DNA of 64,000 nucleotides from Phascolarctobacterium sp. (GTDB taxonomy: Bacteria; Bacillota; Negativicutes; Acidaminococcales; Acidaminococcaceae). Positions 15,876-24,609 of the stretch are shown in pieces (position 1 is the first letter of the stretch; every line of letters starts with the position of its first letter). The stretch covers positions 62,001 to 126,000 of the forward strand of contig NZ_JAUNOQ010000004.1 in assembly GCF_030531065.1 (NCBI RefSeq), written 5' to 3'. The notes beneath the pieces were generated by a model. That model ran no database searches, was not told the origin of the DNA, and was given only the letters and a program-made list of their open reading frames with translations. The position numbers were made by a program, and so were the translations under genes.

Positions 15876-18827
15876 TCAACCACCTCTAAGTCCGGCCAGC
15901 AGCGTTTCATTAAATTCATCAAAAAGCTCTTCTACATCGTTGCCGGTATTGATATCGCCATAGTTGTACAGATTAGCAGTCAACGCTACTCCTCCTGCTT
16001 CCGGACTACTACTTGCGCCAAGCGTCGGCCTATACGTTGCCATACCCACCATCGCCGGGTTAATACCACTGCTAAGTATAGAAGCCGTTTCTCCCGCAGT
16101 ATAAACCATCCCGGGTCGCGTAAAGTTTACCAGTTCCGGACCTTCTTCTCCGACCAGCGTAAGCCCTTTGCGTCTGCCGCCTGTAGCCGCGGCGCCAATC
16201 CCCAAAGATGCAATGCCGGCCGCTGTCATTGCAGCTACAGCGCCGCTATAAGCTGCCATACCGGTCAACGGTCCGCACACGGCTATAGATTTCTGCACAG
16301 CCGGAGCTACCAGAGCCTTGCCTTCGGCTAACGCCCTTGCTGTCGTTTCGCCTTCTTCCTTTTTTCCCAGCGCGCTTTCCAACAGCGCGGCCGCCTGGCG
16401 TTTAACCATAAACTGTACGAACATATTGACTATATTTTTGCCGATGTCCTGCAAAGTTTTACTAAAACTGCCGCCCTGGGTAATCAAATCAGCAAAACCG
16501 CTGGCCAGTTGGTTTTTAATACTCTCGCCTGCCTGCAATTCAAACTCCAGCATTGTCTGCTGGCTTTCCATGCGCCAGTCCAGAAGCTGCTGCCGCAGTT
16601 CCTGTTCCTGCTGCAAGGCAACCAGCTTCGCTTCCTGCTCGCTGTTAAGGTATTCCAGAAATTGCTCATAGGACATTTCGTTCATGGCTTCCTGTTGCGC
16701 AGCCTTTAAGGCCTGAAATTCAGTCAGTCTTGAAAGCGCCTGCTCATTGGCCTGCTGTTCTATCTGATCGCGAAGCCCCAGGACAACCTGCCCGTGCTCT
16801 GTTTCGTACCCTTCGGCGGTTTTAAGCGCCTCCTGGTACAACGCATTGCGGTCGTTATAAAGCTTTTCGGCGTCCGCAATAGCCTGGGCGTCGCCTGATT
16901 GAGCAGCAGCCGCTCTGTAAGCTTCGGCTTCGTCCACGGCGCTCTTCTGCTTTGCCAGCTGCTCGTCTACCGCTGCTAATCTGGCGTTCTTTTCATCTTT
17001 TATTTTTTGGTAAACCTGATCGTAAGCGCTCATATCCTCGAAAGCAACGCTGGCATTAAGCTTATCCCAGTTATCCGTCAAATCCTGAGTAGCCGCGCTG
17101 CTCTTGGCAAGCGCTTCTGTAAGGCGCTGTAATTCCGCCTCTTTTCTGCTTAAATCGTCGCTGCCCCTGGCTCCAGAACTGCTTTTCGGCGTGCTAATAG
17201 CAGGAGCAGCAACGTCGGCCTTTGCTTTTGGTATAGGAGAATCGCTGGCCGCATTATCATCGTCGGTGTTGGCCATGGAGCTTTGCCAATAACTGTCGCT
17301 CATAATCTTCTGCTGAGCGGAAAACACCTCGCGAATCAAATCAAGCGCCTTGCCCGCCCAACTGGTTATCAAAGCAAGAGCGTTGTCGCAGGCGCTTTTG
17401 ATGTCGTTCACCCAATCCGGCGTATAGCCCATAGCGCTTTCCCACATTTCGCCAACCAGAGAGACAACGCTGCCTGCCATTCCGGCAATAGCAGCCGGCA
17501 CAGCGGCCACCAGCCCCGTAACGGCAGAAAGTACGCCTGCTATGCCTATTCTGGCGGCATCAAGCGCAGCTTCCGTAAAATCGTCCCAATAAACAACAAC
17601 GGCGCTAACCATTGCCCCTAAGCCTGCAACGGCGGCAATAGCAGGAGCGCTAATGCCTATCGCTGTCCCGATGGCAGCAATTGCCGCAGCAGTAGCTGCG
17701 ACAAGCGTTACGCCTACAACGGCCGCCACGGCGCCTATCGCCGCTATTACGCCCGGCGGTACGGCTTCAGCAAGCGCTTCAGTTAAGCTTTTACCTTCCT
17801 GTTGCGCTTGCCGGAAGCTTTCGGTAATATTGCCCAAAGCTTCGCTGATTCCTTGCAGCTTATCCTTGATGTTAAAGGCTTCCACCATATAGCTGCCCAT
17901 GTTGGCCGCGAAGGTTCCCGCCGTTTCTTCGATATTGGAAAACAAGCCGTTGATGCTGGTTTCCATCTTACTCATCATACCGCCGAAATTGGCGTCCATA
18001 CTGGCTGTAATAATCTGTACGGCCTCGGCGCTGTCAATCATGCCCTTCTCGGTCAGATCTTTGATTTCGGTAATACTTTTACCATAAGCCTGGGACAAGG
18101 CTTCCCATACGTTGATGCCAGCCGTGGCCAGTTGGTTTACGTCCTGCGTTTTCAGCGTGCCGCTGGTGGATATCTGTCCTAACGCGTAGCCCATCTGCTG
18201 TACGCCTGCGCTGCCCTTACCTAAGCCTGCCGCGGCGTCGCCCAACGTTCGCAACGTAGGTATAATTTCTTCCGCTTTAAACCCGAAAGCCATTAACTGT
18301 TGAGCAGTCTCTACTACGCCTGGCACGTCAAACGGCGTTTTAGCTGCAAATTCCTGCAAATTCTTCAGCATCTGCGTACCGCGACTTGCAGACTTAAGCA
18401 TCGTTTGAAAAGCAATCTCGTATTGCTCCATCTGCCCAGCGGCTTTAATGCAGCTTACGCCTGCTTCTGCGATGCTGCTGGCAATGCTTCCTACTACTCC
18501 TAAAGTCGCAGCTCCAGCTAAGGCGTTCATGGCATTATTCATATCTGCCATATTCTGCGTAGCCTTTTTAGCCGCATCGGCAGCCTTGCCCATACCCTTG
18601 CTGATAGAATTTCCCGCCGACGTAGCCGCGCTGCCTATTTTAGACATCATTCCAGAAAGCTTGCCAGTATTTCCCTGCCCTATGCTTTCCAGAGCTTGCT
18701 TTGCCTGCTTTCCGGCTGCTTCTATTTTGGAAGCGCTGTCCTCGGCGACCTTGGCCGTACCTTTCAAAGCGTTGACGGCACTTCTGCTATCGCCGGAAAT
18801 AATAATTTCTATGTTTTTTTCAGCCAT
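15876..18827 (-). CDS. Tape measure protein
   Basis: About 983 residues from the ATG at 18827 (a GTG at 18839 is less likely since the AGGAAG site abuts it). The N-terminal third is Ala/Lys-rich helix, followed by the tape-measure domain (FDVPGVVETAQQLMAFGF, LGKGSAGVQQMGYALGQI, LKTQDVNQLATAGINVWEAL), several hydrophobic helices (about 355-460), then long coiled coils and a C-terminal region with GGRRKGLTLVGEEGPELV. It sets tail length, roughly 150 nm by the usual 0.15 nm per residue rule (inference). Confidence 0.95.
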   Translation of the reverse strand: MAEKNIEIIISGDSRSAVNALKGTAKVAEDSASKIEAAGKQAKQALESIGQGNTGKLSGMMSKIGSAATSAGNSISKGMGKAADAAKKATQNMADMNNAMNALAGAATLGVVGSIASSIAEAGVSCIKAAGQMEQYEIAFQTMLKSASRGTQMLKNLQEFAAKTPFDVPGVVETAQQLMAFGFKAEEIIPTLRTLGDAAAGLGKGSAGVQQMGYALGQISTSGTLKTQDVNQLATAGINVWEALSQAYGKSITEIKDLTEKGMIDSAEAVQIITASMDANFGGMMSKMETSINGLFSNIEETAGTFAANMGSYMVEAFNIKDKLQGISEALGNITESFRQAQQEGKSLTEALAEAVPPGVIAAIGAVAAVVGVTLVAATAAAIAAIGTAIGISAPAIAAVAGLGAMVSAVVVYWDDFTEAALDAARIGIAGVLSAVTGLVAAVPAAIAGMAGSVVSLVGEMWESAMGYTPDWVNDIKSACDNALALITSWAGKALDLIREVFSAQQKIMSDSYWQSSMANTDDDNAASDSPIPKAKADVAAPAISTPKSSSGARGSDDLSRKEAELQRLTEALAKSSAATQDLTDNWDKLNASVAFEDMSAYDQVYQKIKDEKNARLAAVDEQLAKQKSAVDEAEAYRAAAAQSGDAQAIADAEKLYNDRNALYQEALKTAEGYETEHGQVVLGLRDQIEQQANEQALSRLTEFQALKAAQQEAMNEMSYEQFLEYLNSEQEAKLVALQQEQELRQQLLDWRMESQQTMLEFELQAGESIKNQLASGFADLITQGGSFSKTLQDIGKNIVNMFVQFMVKRQAAALLESALGKKEEGETTARALAEGKALVAPAVQKSIAVCGPLTGMAAYSGAVAAMTAAGIASLGIGAAATGGRRKGLTLVGEEGPELVNFTRPGMVYTAGETASILSSGINPAMVGMATYRPTLGASSSPEAGGVALTANLYNYGDINTGNDVEELFDEFNETLLAGLRGG

Positions 18828-18835
18828 AACCTGCT

Positions 18836-19141
18836 TCACTTCCTATTCAGTTCCGCTTTAATAGCGTCGTCTTCCGCCGTCCATTTCTTCCGAAAGCGTC
18901 CGTCAGTGAAAATATCCTTAACCCCGATCTTGTTCTTATACGTCTTGCCTGCGCTATTGGCGATCCAAACTGTAACCAGGCTGGCCAAAATATTTTCAGC
19001 CTGCTGCCTGCGCCAGATATAGCCGTGCCACAAATTGATAATTTCATACGGCGTATAGCGCCCCGCCTTTTCTGGAGTCAGCTCTAAAGGCCCGTAAATA
19101 ATCCATTCAACGCTTTGCAGCCATTCCGCAAAGCTGGTTAC
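18836..19141 (-). CDS. Frameshift extension of the tail assembly chaperone (T part of a G/GT pair)
   Basis: About 101 codons in the -1 frame that continue the chaperone past its stop, starting VTSFAEWLQSVEW and ending AELNRK just before the tape-measure start. There is no good start codon or ribosome site at its beginning. The slippery heptamer A AAA AAG at 19141-19147 lies in the correct phase immediately before the zero-frame TAA. The fused product would be about 228 residues. This matches lambda G/GT, where a minor frameshift product recruits tail tube protein to the tape measure. Confidence 0.85.
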   Translation of the reverse strand, partial: VTSFAEWLQSVEWIIYGPLELTPEKAGRYTPYEIINLWHGYIWRRQQAENILASLVTVWIANSAGKTYKNKIGVKDIFTDGRFRKKWTAEDDAIKAELNRK

Positions 19142-19524
19142 TTTTTTGCTTCGTCCGCTTCCTCTTCTCTGCTATCGTCCAAAGTGTTTAGGATATTCTC
19201 AAAAGCGGACTTCTCGCCGCCCACCAGTCCACTGAGCCCGATCGCCGCCAAAAGGCGCAAGCGCAGGTCATAAATCCCCTTGTCTCCTGCAGCATATTCC
19301 GCAACCCATTGCGCCGTACTCTGACGGGAAATTTTTCGGTCGCAGGCCTTTAGGCCGCAATAAGCCGCGCTGATAATATCTGTGATTCCCCATTGCTCGC
19401 TGGACAGCAACGCGAACACATTACGCCTAGGAAGCAGGCTTTCCAATTCTTCCAGGGCGGCAATAGTAAATTTTACTTCGCGTTCTACGCCGCCAAGCTC
19501 AATCTTCACACTACGTTTAATCAT
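19138..19524 (-). CDS. Tail assembly chaperone (G part)
   Basis: A 128-residue protein; the start at 19524 (MIKRSVKIELGG) has GGGAGG 7 bp upstream. It is alpha-helical after an N-terminal strand and ends in an acidic stretch (DSREEEADEAKK) containing the slippery site. It lies between tail tube and tape measure, the invariant place of tail chaperones. Most ribosomes should stop here; a minority shift -1 to make the fusion. Confidence 0.85.
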   Translation of the reverse strand: MIKRSVKIELGGVEREVKFTIAALEELESLLPRRNVFALLSSEQWGITDIISAAYCGLKACDRKISRQSTAQWVAEYAAGDKGIYDLRLRLLAAIGLSGLVGGEKSAFENILNTLDDSREEEADEAKK

Positions 19525-19577
19525 GTTCCAACCTCCCATTACAATAATGAAAGGCACGCTGTTACACGTGCCTTGAT

Positions 19578-20063
19578 TTATGCGCCAGTAGTACCCCTAG
19601 GATCTTCCATTTGTTCCGTATAAATCGGTTTTCCCTTGCCCTTTAAAGTAACGCTTAAAATAGCAGCGTCGTCATAGGTAGCGCTTTCTTCTAAGCCGGT
19701 AATGATGTACCAGTTGCGGATGCTGCGCCCGTTTTTGCTCCACCGCAGGATATCCACCGCCTCGTCGTTGTCGTAGGCGTCACGCAGCTCGTTGACAGTC
19801 TCGTCGTTGGTTTTGACAATCAGCTCTATGGTCAGCTCAATAGTTTTCATGCCCGGCTCGCTGTCGCCGTAACCGCTGCTGTTTTTATCGGACACGTCAA
19901 TTTCGTCCGCGCTATCGTTATAACTCGCGTCGCGCTGGCCACCAATCAGCGCCCAGATAGGCGCTGCATACGTCGCGCCTTCGCCATAATTTAAAAAAGC
20001 CAGGACATTTCTGCCCAGCAGTTTTTCCTGTTCTACAGATCTTACAGGTCTGGTTTTTGCCAT
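19578..20063 (-). CDS. Major tail (tube) protein
   Basis: A 161-residue protein of the TP901-1/phi13 major tail protein type: N-terminal GRNVLAFLNYGEG, then IWALIGGQRD, and a long beta region with ELTIELIVKTNDE and the C-terminal DAAILSVTLKGKGKP. It forms the stacked hexameric rings of the tail tube. Position after the tail terminator and before the chaperone agrees. Confidence 0.87.
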   Translation of the reverse strand: MAKTRPVRSVEQEKLLGRNVLAFLNYGEGATYAAPIWALIGGQRDASYNDSADEIDVSDKNSSGYGDSEPGMKTIELTIELIVKTNDETVNELRDAYDNDEAVDILRWSKNGRSIRNWYIITGLEESATYDDAAILSVTLKGKGKPIYTEQMEDPRGTTGA

Positions 20064-20066
20064 TTC

Positions 20067-20453
20067 CTATACCTCCTCGTAATAAGTAACTTCGTATTCC
20101 AAAAGAGCCACTCCCGCCTGCGGCTTACCCTGCGGACTGCCGTAGATAACGCGTTTTACCTCGCCCACGATAGCCAGGCCGCCCAAATCATCATCGTTAA
20201 GCGCTTTGAATGCCACATCGGCCATCTCATCCACACTTTCAACGCTGTTGGCGTCTACAATATAAATATAATAGAGCCCCGTCGCCACAAGACAAACCTT
20301 GTCGTCATACTGATAAGAAATGCGGTCGTTAGTCACAGAGCCTTCCACCGCTTTACTGCGGGCCGCGCCACTGATGCGTTCCTGCCAGGAAACCTCCGGC
20401 AACGCTTCGGCTAATAAACCAATAATAGCGGCTGTTATAGCTTTTCTTTTCAT
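20067..20453 (-). CDS. Tail terminator/completion protein
   Basis: A 128-residue protein from MKRKAITAAIIG (20453). The pattern of one N-terminal helix, then beta strands (VCLVATGLYYIYIVDANS; ALLEYEVTYYEEV) fits gpU-like tail terminators, which cap the tube at the head side. It overlaps no gene and lies between the head completion and tube genes, the expected order. Confidence 0.65.
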   Translation of the reverse strand: MKRKAITAAIIGLLAEALPEVSWQERISGAARSKAVEGSVTNDRISYQYDDKVCLVATGLYYIYIVDANSVESVDEMADVAFKALNDDDLGGLAIVGEVKRVIYGSPQGKPQAGVALLEYEVTYYEEV

Positions 20454-20455
20454 AC

Positions 20456-20830
20456 TCAGGCCCTCCACAGTTTAATGCTGGCTCCGCCGCTGTTTTGCGT
20501 GCCGGTAAAATCCGACGCCACCAGCCCGCCGCTAATTGTTTTTAGCTCGGCTCGGTAGAACTGCAGCTTCTGGGCAAAAATATCGCTGTTTTCTTTGCCG
20601 TCGAAAATAACGCTTCCGTCGCTGCCAACAGAAAGCAAACAGCGGTTATAGCAGGCGAAAACAATGCCCAAGCGCCGCACAGTGAAAGTAACCGGCATGC
20701 AGATATTTTCAGCGGCGACGCCTAAACGCGCGGCTGATTCTTCAATAAAGCGGTTGGCTTCTAAAATGTCGCTATCTGTAACCTGCAATATAGCGTCCTG
20801 GATATCGTTTAAACTAATGTATTCCATCAT
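20456..20830 (-). CDS. Head-tail connector/head completion protein
   Basis: A 124-residue protein starting MMEYISLNDIQDAILQ. The N-terminal helical part and central 'TFTVRRLGIVFACYNRCLL' resemble small connector proteins that attach below the portal. The ATGA overlap with the gp10-like gene (20827-20830) implies coupling. Assignment rests on position and size more than on motifs. Confidence 0.55.
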   Translation of the reverse strand: MMEYISLNDIQDAILQVTDSDILEANRFIEESAARLGVAAENICMPVTFTVRRLGIVFACYNRCLLSVGSDGSVIFDGKENSDIFAQKLQFYRAELKTISGGLVASDFTGTQNSGGASIKLWRA

Positions 20831-21285
20831 AACGCCTCCAGTATCTGCCCCAGCCCTGCAGCGAAGCGCACCTGAATATGCGGCGTCTGCACGTCGGCAG
20901 CGTTATACAGGAACTGATCCTTGTCTGTTCCTGGATGCCTTACCCGTGGCGCAAATACTATGCCCCCTCGTCCTACAAACCGCAATACCTTTTTCTCTCT
21001 TGGCACGATAGTATGAGCTTTCGTCCCTTCATGCACATATACGCCGTAAGGAACGGCGGGCGACAAAGAAACAAAGCCCTTATTGCCGTCCACCATTGTT
21101 AAAAGCCCCTCACGTTCCAAAGCTCCGGAACGCGACGTATAAGCATGATGGTCATGCGCGTACTCTTTAATATCGCGTACAGCCATCTTCAGCTGCTCCC
21201 GCACAAAGCTTTCCACCCTGTCCGGGGCAGCTTCAAAAGCTGCGACTAAGCCTGCAAAATCAGTTGTAATATTATATGCAGCCAT
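20827..21285 (-). CDS. HK97 gp10-like head-tail joining protein
   Basis: A 152-residue protein from the ATG at 21285 (AAGGTG 9 bp upstream). The family pattern is visible: VREQLKMAVRDIKEYAHDHHAYTSRSGALEREG, then PAVPYGVYVHEGTKAHTIVPREKKVLRF. These proteins join the connector to the tail. It follows the capsid gene closely. Confidence 0.8.
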   Translation of the reverse strand: MAAYNITTDFAGLVAAFEAAPDRVESFVREQLKMAVRDIKEYAHDHHAYTSRSGALEREGLLTMVDGNKGFVSLSPAVPYGVYVHEGTKAHTIVPREKKVLRFVGRGGIVFAPRVRHPGTDKDQFLYNAADVQTPHIQVRFAAGLGQILEAL

Positions 21286-21299
21286 AGCCGGTTTCACCT

Positions 21300-22133
21300 T
21301 TAATCAGAAACCGCCGCAGTCAGATGCGTATAAATTGCGCCCTTTTTGTTGTTGAGGATAAAGGCGTCGTAATATACGCGGCCTTCCACCAGCCAGCCGC
21401 TAATGCCGGGCGGATTTTCATGGATTTTATATTCGGACAATTTAACCGGTGCGCAGCAGGCAATCGGATTAGTAATCACGAAAGCAGTATTTTCCGGCAT
21501 CCAGGATTTAGGTACAACGATAATAGGCACACCGTCCACAGAGCCCAGCTGGCCGGTAAATTTTACCTGCTGCCCTAATTCGCTGGCTTTGATAAAATTG
21601 TCATCCTGCTTCAGCAGCTTGTAATAATTAGTGGACGCATAGCAGATACGCCCGGATGCAGGCGCCAATTCGTCAGTCAAAGCTTCCATGCCGTCCAGGA
21701 AGGCCGCGTAAGCGTCCGCTTTGGTCAACGCGGCGGTAGCGCTGTTCTTTGCGCCACCGGCAATAATCTTCAGGCGATATTTATCAATTTCCGGGATTAC
21801 CACCTCATCTACCTGACGGCGCAGTGCCACGCCTGCGTTTTTAACCATCATCTGGTCGTCATGGTTGCCGCGGTCAATAGTAAAAGTAAAGGCGCGGTCT
21901 TTACTTAAGGTCATCTCCTGCACGCTGTCGCCCAGCTCGTCGGGAGTACCGTAACGATTAGCGCCGCTGCGGTTGTAATCGCCCATCGCTACAATCGGGA
22001 TAGAATATACCCTTACGGTCTTGACGCCGGTAAAATCATAATCGTTATTGATAGCCGGCGCCGTAATGCTGCTTTTAGTAAACCTTTCGTCAATTTTTGC
22101 GGAATATTTGCTTGCATAGTTTAATGTTGCCAT
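21300..22133 (-). CDS. Major capsid protein
   Basis: A 277-residue protein directly after the scaffold. Features of HK97-fold coat proteins: N-arm, the strand VRVYSIPIVAMGDYNR, the segment FTIDRGNHDDQMMVKNAG, a spine helix region AYAAFLDGMEALTDE and the P-domain/A-domain strands (GRICYASTNYYKLL; VDGVPIIVVPKSWMP; WLVEGRVYYDAFIL). At 277 residues it is a compact coat protein without a fused scaffold domain. Confidence 0.88.
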   Translation of the reverse strand: MATLNYASKYSAKIDERFTKSSITAPAINNDYDFTGVKTVRVYSIPIVAMGDYNRSGANRYGTPDELGDSVQEMTLSKDRAFTFTIDRGNHDDQMMVKNAGVALRRQVDEVVIPEIDKYRLKIIAGGAKNSATAALTKADAYAAFLDGMEALTDELAPASGRICYASTNYYKLLKQDDNFIKASELGQQVKFTGQLGSVDGVPIIVVPKSWMPENTAFVITNPIACCAPVKLSEYKIHENPPGISGWLVEGRVYYDAFILNNKKGAIYTHLTAAVSD

Positions 22134-22158
22134 TATTCTTTAACCTCCTGTTTTTTTC

Positions 22159-22800
22159 TTACTCGCCGAAGCCGGACAAGAACGGATCGCCATCGCCGCC
22201 GTTGCCGCCAGCCGGAGCGCCACCGCCGCCTTGCGGGGTGGCTTTTACCGCCCAGCTATTGGCCGTCAGCCAGGATTTTACCCCGTCGTCCACGCTCAAG
22301 GTCTTATCGCCGTCTTTATAGCTCAAGCTTTCGTCGTCAGCCACCTCCAGCTTATCGGCTATCAGCCTGGCCATTTCTTTAGGCGCCGCCGCGTTTCCTT
22401 TAGTTAGTGCGTCCACCAGTGCGCTTGTCTTAACTGCTTCCAGACGCTTAGCTTTTTCGCTGTCGGCTTTGGCCGTCATGTCGGCAAGCTGTTTGGTGAC
22501 ACTATCAACTTTTTTCGTCAAATCGGCCATAGCTTTAGCCACTTCCTCCGGCTTCTTGCCGCCCTGAGCAAAGCTGTCCAGCGTAGCCTTCAGCTCTTTA
22601 GCCTTATCGGCCACATCGTCGCCGTCCTCTAAGCCCAGGCTCTCCAGCAGGGACTTAACCTTAGCCGCCGACTTATCGCCGTTTTGGCGATGCGTCTTCG
22701 CTTCGTTGGCTAAGCGGTTACATTCTGCCTTTACTGCGGTAATAAGTTCCGCGCCGCCCTCCAGCTTCTCCAGTTTTTCGTAGACTTCTTTTAACTCCAT
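22159..22800 (-). CDS. Capsid scaffolding protein (GP20 family)
   Basis: A 213-residue protein from MELKEVYEKLEK; the start at 22800 has GGAGG a few bases upstream. The long central coiled coil with many Lys/Glu, followed by 'SALVDALTKGNAAAPKEMARLI', 'DGVKSWLTAN' and a Gly-rich acidic tail, is the typical pattern of phage minor structural GP20/scaffold proteins. It guides capsid assembly and is not kept in the virion. Confidence 0.85.
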   Translation of the reverse strand: MELKEVYEKLEKLEGGAELITAVKAECNRLANEAKTHRQNGDKSAAKVKSLLESLGLEDGDDVADKAKELKATLDSFAQGGKKPEEVAKAMADLTKKVDSVTKQLADMTAKADSEKAKRLEAVKTSALVDALTKGNAAAPKEMARLIADKLEVADDESLSYKDGDKTLSVDDGVKSWLTANSWAVKATPQGGGGAPAGGNGGDGDPFLSGFGE

Positions 22801-22880
22801 TTTCGCAACCTCCGTTGTCTGGGCCTCCGCCCGAATTGTAGGGTCTCCACCCTGTTTGCGCCCCCTCCGGGGCAATAAAA

Positions 22881-22912
22881 AAGCAGCTGTCCGTTCTAAC
22901 GGATAACTGCTT
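22881..22912 (-). terminator. Terminator-like hairpin between head-protein immunity gene and scaffold
   Basis: On the minus strand AAGCAG-TTATCCGTT pairs with AACGGAC-AGCTGCTT and TTTTTA follows. It lies inside the late operon and so may be a partial terminator that lowers expression of downstream genes, or be overcome by antitermination. Confidence 0.65.
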
Positions 22913-22930
22913 GATTAACAAAGTATTTAA

Positions 22931-23095
22931 TTAAGGCAATGTCTTCTCAATATCTGTTATTAAAATATCTTCTGTATAAGTGTCGCCGTCTTTATCTATA
23001 TCAGCCAAAAAAGCTTTTCCTTCTTCGAAAATTTCTACAATGTACGCTACATTGCCATCTTTTAGCAAAACTTTATCATACTGCTTAATTTTCAC
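22931..23095 (-). CDS. Small DUF4926-like probable immunity protein
   Basis: A 54-residue acidic protein read from GTG 23095, which overlaps the stop of the MuF-toxin gene (GTGA, 23092-23095). The sequence has the pattern 'YDKVLLKDGNVAYIVEIF', then 'DKDGDTYTEDILI', close to DUF4926 proteins (KVxLL..G..GtIVEi......v.f.D.dG.tya). DUF4926 genes are typically found next to DUF6883 toxin domains and are regarded as their immunity partner (family knowledge, from memory). Base composition here and in the toxin domain is AT-richer than the flanking head genes. Confidence 0.75.
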   Translation of the reverse strand: MKIKQYDKVLLKDGNVAYIVEIFEEGKAFLADIDKDGDTYTEDILITDIEKTLP

Positions 23096-24609
23096 GTCGT
23101 CACCTTCCTCTTTGTTACATAAACGCTTGTCAAACGCTTTTGCTCACCATCTTCTATCCATGCAGTTAACACGTTGGCCTTTTTGCCATTGGCACCCACG
23201 AGTTCCATTATGTATTCATATCTCATTCCAAAACCACCATCACCTTTTTCAACGAATTTACTTTCGTTAAGATGAGCCATTATATTTGATTTTAGTTCCT
23301 CATAGTTACTCTGTTTGTACCCTAAAGCTAATTCAAAAGCTTTTGCTTTATCTGGAGCTTTTATAGGATCCAAAGCATAGCCTATAAACTTTATATCTGG
23401 CAATATAATAGAACTTTTTGATGCTTCTATTATATCATTACTACTAAAATGCTGCAATCTCGTCGACGGATTATGCAACCCACTCCAGCCGCGCATATAG
23501 CGCTGCCAGTCTGCGCCGTTCGCCCACGCCTTAGCCCCATCGACGCCCAAAAGCTGCTGCCGCCGCGTCTGTGAAACGCTTTTCAAATAAGTGTCTCCTG
23601 CCTGCTTCGCCCTGCTTTTACCGCTCTTATAAGCTTCCAGCTGCTGAGCGTTCAGGTCGCCCTCGTAGGCCTCCACCAAGCTGCACATACAATGCGGATG
23701 TACTGGTAGCGACGGCGCCTTGTCTTTGGGAAATACTCCCGCGCCCATACCGAACATATCGGCTTTAAGCAGCATATCGCACACGTCGTATACCGGGTGC
23801 CGCGTGCTCAGTTTCCAACGGTAGCCTATAACGTCCGCGTCCTTCCCAGCGCTGGCAAAAAAGCCGTCCGCCCAGGCTCGCGCCATCTCTGTACGGATTA
23901 TCCTGTCGGCCACGTAACGGCTTTTCTCCTGCACTGCCACCCGGCAAGCCTTTTCCAAAGCTTCTGCGCTTCCCTCCTGAACCTGTTTTAAAAGCTTTTC
24001 ACAAGCAGCTTTAAGCATTCGCGTAGGTGCGCCCTTATCGGCCAATCGTTCGATGTTGTGCAGGGCTTTACGAGCCGCCGCCATTTGCGTCGTACTGCCC
24101 GCTGTCGCCTTCTTTACGGCCTGTAGGTAGTTCGGTAAGGCCTGCTCCCTTACGAGCGCCTTACCGCTGTTGTAACCGTCGTACAGCTCCCTTGCCGCGC
24201 TCTGCCAGGAGGCGTTTAGCTTGAGCTGTTTGCTGACCGTAGCAACTATGGCCTCGCGCATCGCCGCATCAGCGCCATGCAGCTTCTTACTGAGCGTCAT
24301 ACCGTCGCTGCTCCACGGACGACAAAGCGCCTGCGCAAAAACTGATTGCTCCGTACTTGTAAGCATTTCAGGCGCTATACCGTAGCCGTAAGCCGCCGCT
24401 TCTACAAGAGATTCTTGTAATCTCGGCAAAGTAAATATCTCTGGGTATTCTTTAGCGACAGCATTAACCGCCGCTTCTGTTTTTTTGCCGCTTTCCAGCA
24501 AATCGTAAAGTCTATTTACCGCCTTGCGTCCCGTTTCCTGCCACTCCTGACGCAGGCTGCTTACCAGCCTGCTTACCGCCTTGTTGTCCCGCCTGATCCT
24601 CTTCGTCAT
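23092..24609 (-). CDS. MuF-type minor head protein with C-terminal DUF6883-like toxin domain
   Basis: A 505-residue protein with two parts. Residues 1-340 are a phage head morphogenesis protein: helical N-terminus, then the MuF core (RIIRTEMARAWADGFF; YRWKLSTRHPVYDVCDMLL; LPVHPHCMCSLV). Residues about 410-505 form a separate domain: DKAKAFELALGYKQSNYEEL, a 'GMRYEYIMELVGANGKKANVLTAW' core and a terminal LTSVYVTKR, matching the DUF6883 toxin pattern seen in polymorphic toxins. The tail end of the gene is AT-richer, as expected of a swapped module. It overlaps the portal gene by 98 bp upstream and the immunity-like gene by 4 bp. The toxin might be injected with the DNA. Confidence 0.85.
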   Translation of the reverse strand: MTKRIRRDNKAVSRLVSSLRQEWQETGRKAVNRLYDLLESGKKTEAAVNAVAKEYPEIFTLPRLQESLVEAAAYGYGIAPEMLTSTEQSVFAQALCRPWSSDGMTLSKKLHGADAAMREAIVATVSKQLKLNASWQSAARELYDGYNSGKALVREQALPNYLQAVKKATAGSTTQMAAARKALHNIERLADKGAPTRMLKAACEKLLKQVQEGSAEALEKACRVAVQEKSRYVADRIIRTEMARAWADGFFASAGKDADVIGYRWKLSTRHPVYDVCDMLLKADMFGMGAGVFPKDKAPSLPVHPHCMCSLVEAYEGDLNAQQLEAYKSGKSRAKQAGDTYLKSVSQTRRQQLLGVDGAKAWANGADWQRYMRGWSGLHNPSTRLQHFSSNDIIEASKSSIILPDIKFIGYALDPIKAPDKAKAFELALGYKQSNYEELKSNIMAHLNESKFVEKGDGGFGMRYEYIMELVGANGKKANVLTAWIEDGEQKRLTSVYVTKRKVTT

